A DNA stretch of 64,000 nucleotides from Brevibacterium aurantiacum (GTDB taxonomy: Bacteria; Actinomycetota; Actinomycetes; Actinomycetales; Brevibacteriaceae), in NCBI RefSeq assembly GCF_007558825.1, contig NZ_VLTK01000005.1, forward strand, positions 186,001-250,000, written 5' to 3'. Positions 16,844-25,505 of the stretch are shown in pieces (position 1 is the first letter of the stretch; each line of letters begins with the position of its first letter). A program made the position numbers and the translations under genes. Under the pieces are notes generated by a model. It was given only the letters and a program-made list of their open reading frames with translations, did no database searches and was not told where the DNA came from.

Positions 16844-18006
16844 GCTACACACCCTGGCCGCTGAGCGATGAGCAGAACGACATCATCGAACTGTGCCGGA
16901 CCTTCGCGAAGGACAAGATCCGACCGGCGGGTCCTGCCGTCGACGAAGCAGACACCCGATCTCCGGTCGAGCTGTTCCACGAGGCCGCGCGCGTGGGCAT
17001 CACAGACTTCATGATCCCCGAGGAGTACGGAGGCGGCGGCTTCACCGACGTCTTCACACAATGCCTCGTCCAAGAGCAGCTGTGTTTCGGGGACCCCGGC
17101 ATCGGCAACCTTCTGTGCTCCAACGGCTTCTTCGCCGATCCGATCCTGGCACTGGGAACAGAGGAGCAGAAAGAGACCTGGCTGCGCCCTCTGACCGGAC
17201 CGGAACCGATGTTCACCGCGCTGGCGACTACCGAGCCGGGGTCTGGATCCGACTCCGCCTCGATCACCACCAGGGCCGAATCTGTCGACGGCGGCTACCT
17301 ACTCAACGGACAGAAGGCCTGGATCTCGAACGCGGGACTCGCCGAGGGCTATGTCGTCTTCGCCAAGACCGACCCTGCGCAGCGCTCACAAGGAGTCACC
17401 GCCTTCCTCCTGCCGCGCGAGACCGAAGGCATGGAGTTCGGGGCACCGATGAAGAAGATGGGCCAACGTGCGATCGTGTGCCGGGAGATCTTCTTCTCCG
17501 ACGCGTTCGTCCCGAGTACCAATCGCCTCGGCGCGGAGGGGCAGGGCTTCTACGGACTGATGCGCACCTTCGACATCTCCCGCGTGGTCCTCGGCGCCGC
17601 GGCACTGGGCACAGCCAGGGCCGCCTACGAATACGCCCGCGACTATGCGCGTGAACGCACACAGTTCGGCAGAACGATCATCGAACACCAGTCCGTGGCC
17701 TTCCGGCTGGCAGACATGGCCGCGCGCATCGATGCCGCCTGGCTGCAGGTCCTCAACACCGCCCGCATGGTCGATGCGGGGGAGGCGGTGCCGCGGGAGA
17801 AGGTCACCGCCTCGGCAGCCATGGCCAAACTGGGTGCCTCAGAGACGGCGATGTTCTGCACCTGGGCCGGAGTCCAGACCCTGGGCGGCTGGGGCTACTC
17901 GCGCGAGCACCCCGTCGAGCAGTGGATGCGCGATGCGAAGCTGGAGGAGATCGAAGAGGGGACCTCAGACATCATGCGGCTGCTGATCTCGCGGAATCTG
18001 CCCTGA
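16840..18006 (+). CDS. Acyl-CoA dehydrogenase
   Basis: FAD-dependent enzyme that introduces a 2,3 double bond into an acyl-CoA. The 388-residue protein shows the family signatures TTEPGSGSD (FAD/substrate region), the arginine-rich YARERTQFG segment and QTLGGWGYSREHPVEQWMRDAK, with the probable catalytic base Glu373 in EEGTSDIMRLLISR. Length and motifs match short/medium or branched-chain dehydrogenases; chain specificity cannot be read. ATG 16840 overlaps the stop of the ThDP enzyme gene (ATGA). Last gene of the operon; it would act on the CoA thioester made by the ADP-forming ligase. Confidence 0.9.
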   Translation: MSYTPWPLSDEQNDIIELCRTFAKDKIRPAGPAVDEADTRSPVELFHEAARVGITDFMIPEEYGGGGFTDVFTQCLVQEQLCFGDPGIGNLLCSNGFFADPILALGTEEQKETWLRPLTGPEPMFTALATTEPGSGSDSASITTRAESVDGGYLLNGQKAWISNAGLAEGYVVFAKTDPAQRSQGVTAFLLPRETEGMEFGAPMKKMGQRAIVCREIFFSDAFVPSTNRLGAEGQGFYGLMRTFDISRVVLGAAALGTARAAYEYARDYARERTQFGRTIIEHQSVAFRLADMAARIDAAWLQVLNTARMVDAGEAVPREKVTASAAMAKLGASETAMFCTWAGVQTLGGWGYSREHPVEQWMRDAKLEEIEEGTSDIMRLLISRNLP

Positions 18007-18023
18007 CACTGTGTGATTTCGTG

Positions 18024-18064
18024 TGGATGCATTCGTGTGGCGCCTGGATGCATTCATGCGGCGC
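18024..18064 (+). repeat. Tandem direct repeat after the acyl-CoA dehydrogenase gene
   Basis: tggatgcattcgtgtggcgc (18024-18043) is repeated as tggatgcattcatgcggcgc (18045-18064), 18 of 20 identical with a 21-bp period. It lies 18 bp after the acd stop and about 140 bp before the superoxide dismutase gene. Role unknown. Confidence 0.85.
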
Positions 18065-18121
18065 TGCGATCTTTTCCGAGGTCACTTGGCGTCATCTGGA
18101 ATAGTCCTCACGACTACCGTG

Positions 18122-18150
18122 TTGTTCGAGATGAGACCCTGCTATAGGGT
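18122..18150 (+). promoter_or_regulatory. Probable sod promoter with a small dyad
   Basis: ttgttc (18122-18127) and tatagg (18143-18148) are -35/-10-like with a short 15-bp spacer. ACCCT (18136-18140) and AGGGT (18146-18150) form a perfect dyad around gctat that overlaps the -10. A metal or redox regulator could bind here; none is identified. Confidence 0.4.
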
Positions 18151-18203
18151 CGAAACGAAGCCGCCGACTCTGGCGGACATCAATTCTCTTCAGGAGGAAT
18201 TTC

Positions 18204-18830
18204 ATGGCTGAGCAGTACGTCCTTCCGGAACTGCCCTACGACTACTCCGCACTTGAGCCGCACATCTCGGCTCGCATCATGGAGCTGCACCACGACAAGC
18301 ACCACGCGACCTACGTCAAGGGTGCCAACACCGCTGTTGAACAGCTGGCAGAAGCCCGCGAAAGCGGAAACCTCGCCAACGTGCCGAAGCTGACCCGCGA
18401 TCTCGCGTTCAACCTCGGCGGACACGTCAACCACTCGATCTTCTGGAACAACATGTCTCCAGACGGCGGCGACAAGCCCGTGGGCGAACTCGCAGCGGCC
18501 ATCGACGACCAGTTCGGCTCCTTCGACAAGTTCCGTGAGCACTTCACCACGGCAGCCACGACGATCCAGGGCTCCGGCTGGGCCGTGCTCGTCTACGATC
18601 AGCTCGGTGGAAACCTCTTCATCGAACAGCTCAAGGACCAGCAGTCGGACATCCAGCTCGGCGGAACCCCGGTTCTCCAGCTCGATATGTGGGAGCACGC
18701 CTTCTACCTCGACTACCAGAACGTCAAGCCTGACTACGTCAAAGCCTGGTGGAACATCGTGAACTGGGCAGATGCAGGCGCACGTTTCGACCGCGCCGTG
18801 GCTCAGACCAAGGGCCTCCTGCTCGGCTGA
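18204..18830 (+). CDS. sodA: Superoxide dismutase, Mn/Fe family (Mn-type signature)
   Basis: Dismutates superoxide to oxygen and hydrogen peroxide in the cytoplasm. The 208-residue protein begins [28 protein letters not shown] and contains [15 protein letters not shown] and the metal-binding signature DMWEHAFY. The Gly-Gly before the second His ligand favours manganese rather than iron, though metal use needs assay. ATG 18204 is preceded by a strong ggagga site. Single-gene unit bounded by a strong terminator at 18848-18887. Confidence 0.95.
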   Translation: MAEQYVLPELPYDYSALEPHISARIMELHHDKHHATYVKGANTAVEQLAEARESGNLANVPKLTRDLAFNLGGHVNHSIFWNNMSPDGGDKPVGELAAAIDDQFGSFDKFREHFTTAATTIQGSGWAVLVYDQLGGNLFIEQLKDQQSDIQLGGTPVLQLDMWEHAFYLDYQNVKPDYVKAWWNIVNWADAGARFDRAVAQTKGLLLG

Positions 18831-18847
18831 TAGCCGTACAGACCCTG

Positions 18848-18888
18848 AAACGGCGGCTCCGACCCATCGCGGCGGGGCCGCCGTTTTC
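18848..18888 (+). terminator. Intrinsic terminator after sodA
   Basis: AAACGGCGGC (18848-18857) pairs perfectly with GCCGCCGTTT (18877-18886) over a 19-nt loop and runs into tttcg. It begins 18 bp after the sodA stop. Confidence 0.85.
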
Positions 18889-19038
18889 GTGCAACTCCGG
18901 TAAAGGCTGCGCAGCGCCTGCGCGGCGATCAACGAGCCTCGGGTCGTCGGCTGCCGATCACGTCACCTGATGACGGTGGCAGCGCCGTGAGTCGTTAGAC
19001 TGGCCTGCGGAGATCGTCGAGCAAGGAGTTACGAACTT

Positions 19039-19788
19039 ATGAATGCGATTCGGGTAGCCGTCATCGGAGCACAGGGCCGCATGGGCGCCCAGGCTGTCGA
19101 CGCCATCACCGAGGCCGAGGGCCTCGAACTCGTTGCGACCCTGGGCAGCAGCGACTCCCTGGAGAGTCTGCTCGAGAAGAGCATCGACGTTGCGGTCGAA
19201 CTCACAGTTCCCGCCTCGACTGAGGCGAACGTGCGCTTCCTCGTCGAGCATGACATCGACACCGTGGTCGGTACGACCGGCTGGGACGCTGAGAAGCTGT
19301 CCGGTCTCGAAGAGCTCTTGGCCAAGCATGCGGACACCGCCGTGCTCATCGCCCCGAACTTCTCGATCGGCGCGGTCCTGGCCATGCGCTTCGCTGAGCT
19401 GGCCGCACCGTACTTCGACTCCGCCGAGGTGGTCGAGATCCACCACCCACGCAAGCTCGACGCTCCGTCGGGAACGGCCAACCACACTGCGCAGCGAATC
19501 GCGGCAGCCCGGAACGATGCCGGCCTGCCTCCGGTGCCTGACGCCACCGAAATCGATCCCAACGGTGCTCGCGGCGCGGTCGTCGACGGCATCCATGTGC
19601 ACGCGATCCGGCAGCAGGGCATGACAGCCTCGGAGGAGATCCACTTCGGTTCCAGCGGCGAGGCCCTGACGATCCGGACGGACTCACATTCCTCCTCGGC
19701 GTTCATGCCGGGAATCGTCACCGCAGTGCGGTCGATCTCCGACTACACCGGCCTTCTGCATGGCCTCGAGAATATGCTCGACCTCTGA
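19039..19788 (+). CDS. dapB: 4-hydroxy-tetrahydrodipicolinate reductase
   Basis: DapB reduces the DapA product on the way to meso-diaminopimelate and lysine. The 249-residue protein has the N-terminal nucleotide-binding motif VIGAQGRMG, the family motif EIHHPRKLDAPSGTA with its catalytic His/Lys and the C-terminal GFxSSSGEALTIRTDSHSS-type segment. An aaggag site precedes ATG 19039, and tagact (18996-19001) is a likely -10. The stop overlaps the next start (TGATG), so the following membrane protein is co-transcribed. dapA is 6 kb downstream rather than adjacent. Confidence 0.96.
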   Translation: MNAIRVAVIGAQGRMGAQAVDAITEAEGLELVATLGSSDSLESLLEKSIDVAVELTVPASTEANVRFLVEHDIDTVVGTTGWDAEKLSGLEELLAKHADTAVLIAPNFSIGAVLAMRFAELAAPYFDSAEVVEIHHPRKLDAPSGTANHTAQRIAAARNDAGLPPVPDATEIDPNGARGAVVDGIHVHAIRQQGMTASEEIHFGSSGEALTIRTDSHSSSAFMPGIVTAVRSISDYTGLLHGLENMLDL

Positions 19789-20246
19789 TGTCCAAAGGAA
19801 AAATCGGGGCGATCGTCGTCTCAGTGGTGCTCGTCTTCTACTTCGTCCTCATGGGGCATCGAGCATGGGTTCTGGTCAGGGAACCCGATCTGATTCCACG
19901 ACTGATGGGCATCGCACTCTTCGTCCTGCCGCTCATCGGAGCCTGGACGCTGATCGTCGAACTCATGTTCGGTGCGCGGACCGAGAAGTTGGCGCGGATC
20001 CTCAAATCAGAGGGTGGACTGCCTGTCGATGATCTTCCGCGATCTCCGGGCGGAAGGATCATCCGCGAATCCGCCGATGAAGCCTTCGGCCAGTACCAGG
20101 CCGAGGCAGAGGCCGCACCCGAGGACTGGCGTTCATGGTTCCGCCTCTCCTGTGCCTACGATGCGTGCGGAGATCGCAAGCGCGCCAGGTCAACGATGCG
20201 CAAGGCCGTCAATATGCATCGGGCGGGTGTGAAGCAGAATTCCTAG
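19788..20246 (+). CDS. Conserved membrane protein with C-terminal TPR-like segment
   Basis: The 152-residue product has two N-terminal hydrophobic segments (about residues 7-24 and 41-60) followed by a soluble tail. The tail ends with DWRSWFRLSCAYDACGDRKRARSTMRKAVNMH, which resembles one tetratricopeptide-like helical pair. Proteins of this kind follow dapB in several actinobacteria, but I know no function. The start overlaps the dapB stop; the stop codon shares the CTAG tetranucleotide with the stop codon of the convergent gene. Confidence 0.7.
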   Translation: MSKGKIGAIVVSVVLVFYFVLMGHRAWVLVREPDLIPRLMGIALFVLPLIGAWTLIVELMFGARTEKLARILKSEGGLPVDDLPRSPGGRIIRESADEAFGQYQAEAEAAPEDWRSWFRLSCAYDACGDRKRARSTMRKAVNMHRAGVKQNS

Positions 20247-21577
20247 CCGGCCGCGGGCCCTGACCGTTCGGGGCTATGACTCGGCCCAGGCCCAGACCCA
20301 GGCCCAGACCCTTGGACTGGTCCAGGTCCCGGAACCGGCGACGCGGATCGGATGATCGCTGCGACTCCACCCTCAAGCGGGCCATGGGCACCGATCGCCA
20401 GCTTCCACACCAGGGCGAAGCCGATGAACACGAGAGCATGCAGACCGAACTCGACGGTCTGCGGCGACATCGCCTCACCGCCGAGCATCGGATTGGCCTC
20501 GATCCAGGGGCGTGTGATCTCGAGCAGGACGACATGGGCGGAGTACACGCTCAAGGGCATTGAGCCGGGAGCCGTCAGCGGCGCCAGCACCCAGGTGCTG
20601 CGCCCCAGCAGCATTGCCAGCGACTGACAGACAACGATGGTCGTCAGCGCGGTCCCAGCCGTGGACAGCAGGTCGAAGGGCGTGCTTGAGTGTGGGCCCG
20701 CGATCGCCAGCCACCACCACGACGTCGTCGGCGTCACCCCATAGCTGCCGGTGAACAGCGCCGCATTGAGATCGGTCCCATACAGCTCGGAGACTCGAAC
20801 CAGGATAGGGCTGCCGCCAGCGACGTTGATGAGCAGCCAGGAGACTCCCTTGCCGACGAGAAACAGCCCCAGACCGGCGGCGAAGAGCGACATGAGGTGC
20901 TTGCCGATATCGACCTTCGCGACTGCCATCCCCATCAGGATGTACGACAGCCACTGCAGTATCGGGTAATAGCCGGTGAGCACCAGATCGTGGAGCATGG
21001 TCAGTGGGCTCGCGAAGTCGAACCATGACATCGACGAATACATCGGCTCCAGGCCGAACTCACTGCGGATGAGCATCGAGAGCACTGGGCTGAGGACCAT
21101 CCAGGCACCGGCGATGACGAAGAGTGTGCTGGCGCGCAGGCGCAGAAACAGCATCGCAATCGCGAACATGACCCCGTAGTTGACGAGGATGACCGCCAGC
21201 AGTGACGAGATCGAGCCCAGGCACAGTCCGATGATGACGATCGCTCCGGCCCGGATGAGCACACTGGGCACGGCATCGCGCAGACGTCCAGAAGCTGCCA
21301 TCCGCGACCGAGTTGAGAGCACCAGCGAACAGCCGGCCAGGACCGCGAACAGCGCCGAGGCACGCCCCGCGAACACGGCGGCCCAGCTCGGGAGGCCCTC
21401 GGGATCGGACAAGGCGAAGATGTGCGTGACCATCATCGCGAACAGGGCGATTCCGCGAGCGGCGTCGAGGCCGATGAGTCGCCCGGCAGGGCTCAGACGA
21501 TCACGGACCGTTGTGCTGCCAGCAGTCGCCGATGTGTTGTCTGCAGTCGCCGAGGTGGGGGAGCGGTGTGAGCTCAT
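20243..21577 (-). CDS. HGSNAT/DUF1624-type multi-pass membrane protein
   Basis: The 444-residue protein has about ten predicted membrane segments and the N-terminal family motif GRLIGLDAARGIALFAMMVTH that marks the heparan-alpha-glucosaminide N-acetyltransferase/DUF418-like superfamily of membrane acyltransferases. Substrate unknown; cell-envelope glycan acylation is a guess. The last ~32 residues are a Pro/Gly/Ser repeat tail, encoded by a 12-bp repeat. It is convergent with the dapB operon (stop codons overlap) and divergent from the zinc peptidase gene. Confidence 0.75.
   Translation of the reverse strand: MSSHRSPTSATADNTSATAGSTTVRDRLSPAGRLIGLDAARGIALFAMMVTHIFALSDPEGLPSWAAVFAGRASALFAVLAGCSLVLSTRSRMAASGRLRDAVPSVLIRAGAIVIIGLCLGSISSLLAVILVNYGVMFAIAMLFLRLRASTLFVIAGAWMVLSPVLSMLIRSEFGLEPMYSSMSWFDFASPLTMLHDLVLTGYYPILQWLSYILMGMAVAKVDIGKHLMSLFAAGLGLFLVGKGVSWLLINVAGGSPILVRVSELYGTDLNAALFTGSYGVTPTTSWWWLAIAGPHSSTPFDLLSTAGTALTTIVVCQSLAMLLGRSTWVLAPLTAPGSMPLSVYSAHVVLLEITRPWIEANPMLGGEAMSPQTVEFGLHALVFIGFALVWKLAIGAHGPLEGGVAAIIRSASPVPGPGPVQGSGPGSGPGPSHSPERSGPAAG
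20285..20308 (-). repeat. 12-bp repeat encoding Pro/Gly tail
   Basis: The 12-bp unit cccaggcccaga occurs twice in tandem (20285-20296 and 20297-20308), coding on the minus strand for the Gly-Ser-Gly-Pro-type C-terminal tail of the membrane acyltransferase-like protein. Confidence 0.8.
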
Positions 21578-21625
21578 GCCTCGATTCTCACATGAGAGGT
21601 GACAAGCCGTTGTATCTTTATGGCT

Positions 21626-22507
21626 ATGACCTTCAATCCGAATGCTGACATCTCGGGCAACAAGACCAGCCGACGAGGACGCAACACCGCCATCGCCGGC
21701 GGTGGCGTCGGAATCGTGGGCCTCCTCGTCTTCCTCATCGGCCCGCTGCTCGGCGTCGATGTCACCGGGCTCGTGGGCGGCGGCATGCTCGACGGCGAGC
21801 AGTCATCGCAGTCCTCGGGTGTCGAAGAGATGGCCCAATGCGACACCGGCGAGGACGCGAACACGTCCACCGACTGCCGGATGGCCGGTGCACAGGTCGT
21901 CCTCGATGACTACTGGTCCCAGCACGTCGACGGTTACGAACCTCCCCAGCTGACCATCGTCGACGGTCAGACCTCAACCCAGTGCGGCACCGCCTCGAAT
22001 GCGGTGGGCCCCTTCTACTGCCCGCCCGAGCAGGGCGTCTACATCGATCCGAGCTTCTTCGAGATCATGCGGCAGCAATTCGGTGCCTCTGCCGGCGAGC
22101 TCGCCCAGCTCTACATCGTCGGACACGAGTGGGGCCACCACATCCAGAACATCACCGGCACGATGAGCGATCATCCGAACAACGGCACCGGAGCAGACAG
22201 CAACGGCGTGCGCGTCGAACTCCAGGCCGACTGCTACGCCGGAGCGTGGCTCGGCGACGTCACCACCTTGACCGACGACAACGGCACGCCCTACCTGCAG
22301 ACACCCACCCAAGAACAGATCGACGATGCCCTCAACGCAGCATTCGTCGTCGGTGATGACCACATCCAGAAGCAGTCCTCGGGCTCGGTCAACCCCGAGT
22401 CCTTCACCCACGGTTCGAGCGAGCAGCGCCAGAAATGGTTCACCAGCGGATACGAGAACGGCCTCGGAAGCTGCGACACCTTCGGCGGGAACGGCGCGGA
22501 CCTGTAG
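21626..22507 (+). CDS. Neutral zinc metallopeptidase (YpfJ family)
   Basis: The 293-residue protein begins MTFNPNADISGNKTSRRGRN, as family members do, has one membrane segment (about residues 23-48), and then an extracellular peptidase domain with HEWGH (His167, Glu168, His171) and a conserved ELQADCYAGAW segment. Substrate unknown. ATG 21626 has no Shine-Dalgarno site; tatctt (21613-21618) lies 7 nt before it, so a leaderless transcript is possible. ATG 21620 is the alternative. Divergent from the HGSNAT-type gene. Confidence 0.85.
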   Translation: MTFNPNADISGNKTSRRGRNTAIAGGGVGIVGLLVFLIGPLLGVDVTGLVGGGMLDGEQSSQSSGVEEMAQCDTGEDANTSTDCRMAGAQVVLDDYWSQHVDGYEPPQLTIVDGQTSTQCGTASNAVGPFYCPPEQGVYIDPSFFEIMRQQFGASAGELAQLYIVGHEWGHHIQNITGTMSDHPNNGTGADSNGVRVELQADCYAGAWLGDVTTLTDDNGTPYLQTPTQEQIDDALNAAFVVGDDHIQKQSSGSVNPESFTHGSSEQRQKWFTSGYENGLGSCDTFGGNGADL

Positions 22508-22527
22508 CAGAGCGCCAGCTGTCCAGG

Positions 22528-22576
22528 CCTTCCACCGTCATCAATACCGTGGCCTTCCATCGTAATTAATACCGTG
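22528..22576 (+). repeat. 25-bp-period direct repeat upstream of the OYE gene
   Basis: A 24-nt sequence at 22528-22551 (ccttccaccgtcatc followed by aataccgtg) recurs at 22553-22576 with three substitutions. The copies end 47 bp before the start codon of the oxidoreductase. Likely a tandem binding site in its promoter. Confidence 0.8.
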
Positions 22577-22623
22577 ATATGAATTACCTGTCAGGACCTA
22601 CCCCGCATGCATCAAGGACGATC

Positions 22624-24591
22624 ATGTCTTCACTGTTCCCTCATCTCTTCGAACCCATCACGCTGGGACCCAAGACCATCCGCAACCGCATCGTGTCCTC
22701 GGGCCACGACACCGTACTCGATGACCACGGGATGATCGGCGAGGATCTCGTCGCCTATCACGAAGAGCGAGCCAGGGGCGGCTGCGGACTGATCGTCCTC
22801 CAAGTCTCCGGCGTCCACGAGACAGCCCGCTACACGAGCCACGTGCTTATGGCCACCGACGATTCCTCGGTGCCCGGATACCGGGCCGTCGCCGAGGCGG
22901 TCCACCGTCACGGTGCCGCCATCTTCGCCCAGCTCTTCCACCCCGGCCGTGAGGTCATGGACGGCGAGCGCGGCATGGCACCTCGCGCCGTGGCTCCCAG
23001 CGACGAACCACAGGAGAGGTTCAAGGTCGTCCCCGAGGCGTTGACCACCTTCGCGATCAAGGACATCATCGCCGGGTATGCCAGCGCCGCGAAGCGCATC
23101 GCCGACTCCGGCATCGACGGCGTCGAGATCGTGGCCAGCCATGGGTACCTGCCGATTCAGTTCTTCAACCCGCGAGTGAACACGCGCACCGATGAATACG
23201 GCGGCAGCCCGGCCAATCGTCGTCGCTTCCTCGCCGAGGTCGTCGCCGGGGTTCGCGAAGCGGTGGGTCCAGGCGTCGTGGTGGGCCTGAGGATCTCGGG
23301 AGAGGAGAAGACCGAGGACGGTCTGGTCGCCACCGAGGTTCTCGACCTCATCGGCCACCTCGACGCGATGAACTGCCTCGATTACTTCTCGATCACCGCC
23401 GGAGACTCCTCGACCCTGCAGGGTGCGGTGCACATCGTCCCCTCGATGCAGATCGACCCGGCCTATGCCGCGACCCTGTCTGAACAGGTCAAGAAGGTCA
23501 CCGACCGTCCGGTGATGGTCGCCGGACGGATCAACCAGCCCCACGAGGCAGAGAAGGCCATCGCCGAAGGCCGCACCGACATGGCGATCATGACCCGGGC
23601 GATGATCTGCGATCCGGCGATCGCGAATAAGGCCCAGCACGACGCCGTGGACGAGATCCGAGCCTGCATCGGTTGCAACCAGGCCTGCATCGGGCACTTC
23701 CAGATGGGCGTGCCCATCTCCTGCATCCAATACCCCGAATCGGGTCGGGAGCTGACGTTCCTGCCTCGGCCCAGGGTGAGAACCCGACGTCGAGTGCTCG
23801 TCATCGGCGGTGGCCCCGCCGGACTCAAGGCGGCGGCGGTGGCGGCAGAACAGGGTGATGACGTCGTCCTCTGCGAACGCGAGCCTCACCTCGGCGGGGC
23901 CGTGCTGCTGGCACAGGAGCTGCCCTACCGGTCTGAATTCGGGGGAGCGGCGACGAACCTGAGCGCCGAGGCACGACGTGCGGGAGTAGACATTCGAACG
24001 TCGACGCCGGTGACCCAGCAGATTCTCGCCGAGGTTGCACCCGATCACGTGATCGTCGCGACGGGTGCCAAGGCGCGTATGCCACAACTCGAGGTCGACG
24101 ATGAGGCTTTCGTCATCGGTGCCCGCGACTATCTGAGCACCCAGCCGAATCTGCCTTCGGGACGTGTGCTCGTCACCGACTGGAAGGGCGACTGGATCGG
24201 TCTGGGCATCGCCCTGCGTCTGGCCGAAGCCCGCGTGCCGGTGACCCTGGCGACCGCGGCGAACTTCGCCGGAGCTGCAATCCAGCAGTACACACGCACA
24301 CTGCTCATGTCCCAGGCTCTGCGGGCGGGAGTCGACTTCCTCAACGACGCACGCCTCGTCGGAGTCGATGCATCGACCGGCTACCTGCAGTCGACGCTGT
24401 GTGAGGTCGTCCACGAGGTCGACGGTGTCGCTGCGACCATCGTCTCCGGCGCACCGCAGTCCGTGACCCCAGATCTCGATTTCGGGTCCGCGAGCGTTCG
24501 CACCATCGGGGATGCCGTGGCACCGCGGACGGTGGAGGAAGCGGTCTTCGAAGGACTGCAGGCCGCGAGCAGTTTGGCGGCCGTCTCGTGA
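22624..24591 (+). CDS. OYE-type NADH:flavin oxidoreductase with Fe-S cluster (2,4-dienoyl-CoA reductase-like)
   Basis: The 655-residue protein has an N-terminal Old Yellow Enzyme TIM barrel (HGYLPIQFFNPRVNTRTDEYGG), a 4Fe-4S motif at Cys348, Cys351, Cys355 and Cys367, and a C-terminal FAD/NAD(P) domain starting RVLVIGGGPAGLKAA. This is the layout of 2,4-dienoyl-CoA reductase and trimethylamine dehydrogenase; which substrate it uses is not evident. ATG 22624 follows aagga at 22614-22618, so I prefer it to the ATG at 22579. The next gene, a TetR regulator, probably controls it through the direct repeats upstream. Confidence 0.85.
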   Translation: MSSLFPHLFEPITLGPKTIRNRIVSSGHDTVLDDHGMIGEDLVAYHEERARGGCGLIVLQVSGVHETARYTSHVLMATDDSSVPGYRAVAEAVHRHGAAIFAQLFHPGREVMDGERGMAPRAVAPSDEPQERFKVVPEALTTFAIKDIIAGYASAAKRIADSGIDGVEIVASHGYLPIQFFNPRVNTRTDEYGGSPANRRRFLAEVVAGVREAVGPGVVVGLRISGEEKTEDGLVATEVLDLIGHLDAMNCLDYFSITAGDSSTLQGAVHIVPSMQIDPAYAATLSEQVKKVTDRPVMVAGRINQPHEAEKAIAEGRTDMAIMTRAMICDPAIANKAQHDAVDEIRACIGCNQACIGHFQMGVPISCIQYPESGRELTFLPRPRVRTRRRVLVIGGGPAGLKAAAVAAEQGDDVVLCEREPHLGGAVLLAQELPYRSEFGGAATNLSAEARRAGVDIRTSTPVTQQILAEVAPDHVIVATGAKARMPQLEVDDEAFVIGARDYLSTQPNLPSGRVLVTDWKGDWIGLGIALRLAEARVPVTLATAANFAGAAIQQYTRTLLMSQALRAGVDFLNDARLVGVDASTGYLQSTLCEVVHEVDGVAATIVSGAPQSVTPDLDFGSASVRTIGDAVAPRTVEEAVFEGLQAASSLAAVS

Positions 24592-24613
24592 ACATCGTGA
24601 GATCGGCATTCTC

Positions 24614-25339
24614 GTGAGCCCACGTCCTCAGCACTCCGCGGCAGAGGTCGCGTCCAGGCGCAGCGCTATCGTCGATTCTGCCCTTGACCAGATTGCCCAG
24701 CACGGTCCGGAAGCCGTGCGGATGAAGGACATCGCCGCGGCGGCGGAGCTGTCCGTGGGTACTCTGCAGTACTACTTCGGGTCCCGGGAGTCCCTGCTCG
24801 ACCACGCCTTCTCGACCCACAGCAGCAGTGTCGTCGACGCCATCGCGGGGCTCACCCAGAAGCAGGGGACAGCGTGGGAAAGGCTTCAGTCGAGTCTGCG
24901 CGCCGTCCCGCGGATCGGTGACCTGCAGCGGCGCTCGAAGGTGTGGATCGAACTCGTCGCAGCCTCGCCCCGCAACGAGTACCTGCGAGACTCGGTCGAC
25001 GCGATCTTCGACACATGGAGTGCCCACTTCCGGGCGCTGATCGCCATCGGCATCGACGACGGGAGCTTCCGGCCGCACGCCGATGTGGATCTCATCGTCG
25101 ACACTCTCATCGCGGTCATCGACGGCTATGATGTCGGCGTGGCCGCTGGTCGCAGTGCCGCGACGTCCGATCGGATCGCGGCATCCCTCGAACTCACCGC
25201 CAGAAAGCTGCTGGGCGTCGACGATGCGGGCGCAGCCGATGACGGCGCTGGCGACGGCGCAGCCGATGACGGTGACGCCGGCGCTGCCACCGCTGGCAAC
25301 GCCGCAGCCAGTGTAGGGGTCAGAACCCGGCGGGTGTGA
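24614..25339 (+). CDS. TetR family transcriptional regulator
   Basis: The ~241-residue protein has an N-terminal TetR domain with a helix-turn-helix in MKDIAAAAELSVGTLQYYFGSRESLL and a C-terminal helical domain (WIELVAASPRNEYLRDSVDAIF) of the TetR_C type. GTG 24614 starts the protein 22 bp after the oxidoreductase stop; the frame is open upstream inside that gene. The last ~35 residues are an Ala/Asp/Gly tail partly made by a 27-bp repeat and are probably disordered. It likely regulates the OYE gene; inducer unknown. Confidence 0.8.
   Translation: MSPRPQHSAAEVASRRSAIVDSALDQIAQHGPEAVRMKDIAAAAELSVGTLQYYFGSRESLLDHAFSTHSSSVVDAIAGLTQKQGTAWERLQSSLRAVPRIGDLQRRSKVWIELVAASPRNEYLRDSVDAIFDTWSAHFRALIAIGIDDGSFRPHADVDLIVDTLIAVIDGYDVGVAAGRSAATSDRIAASLELTARKLLGVDDAGAADDGAGDGAADDGDAGAATAGNAAASVGVRTRRV
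25229..25272 (+). repeat. 27-bp-period in-frame repeat in TetR tail
   Basis: ggcgcagccgatgacgg at 25229-25245 recurs exactly at 25256-25272. The period is nine codons and encodes a GAADDG-containing repeat in the C-terminal tail of the TetR protein. Confidence 0.85.
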
Positions 25340-25505
25340 TCTGCCTCTCGCAGCCTCACCGCCATGAATGGTCGAAGCTGACTCTCTCGCACGCCGCCGA
25401 TGAGCGTCATGCGGCCACGGGTGACAGAGGGCGATAAGGAAATGCACTGGTGGCGCGCGCAAGGCCACTGCCGCAGTCAAGAGCTGTGCGCGGTATCCTT
25501 TTCGT

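Noticed and set aside
18023..18211. Short ORF across the repeat before sodA
   Set aside because: It overlaps the sodA start and its repeated residues come only from the DNA repeat; no ribosome-binding site.
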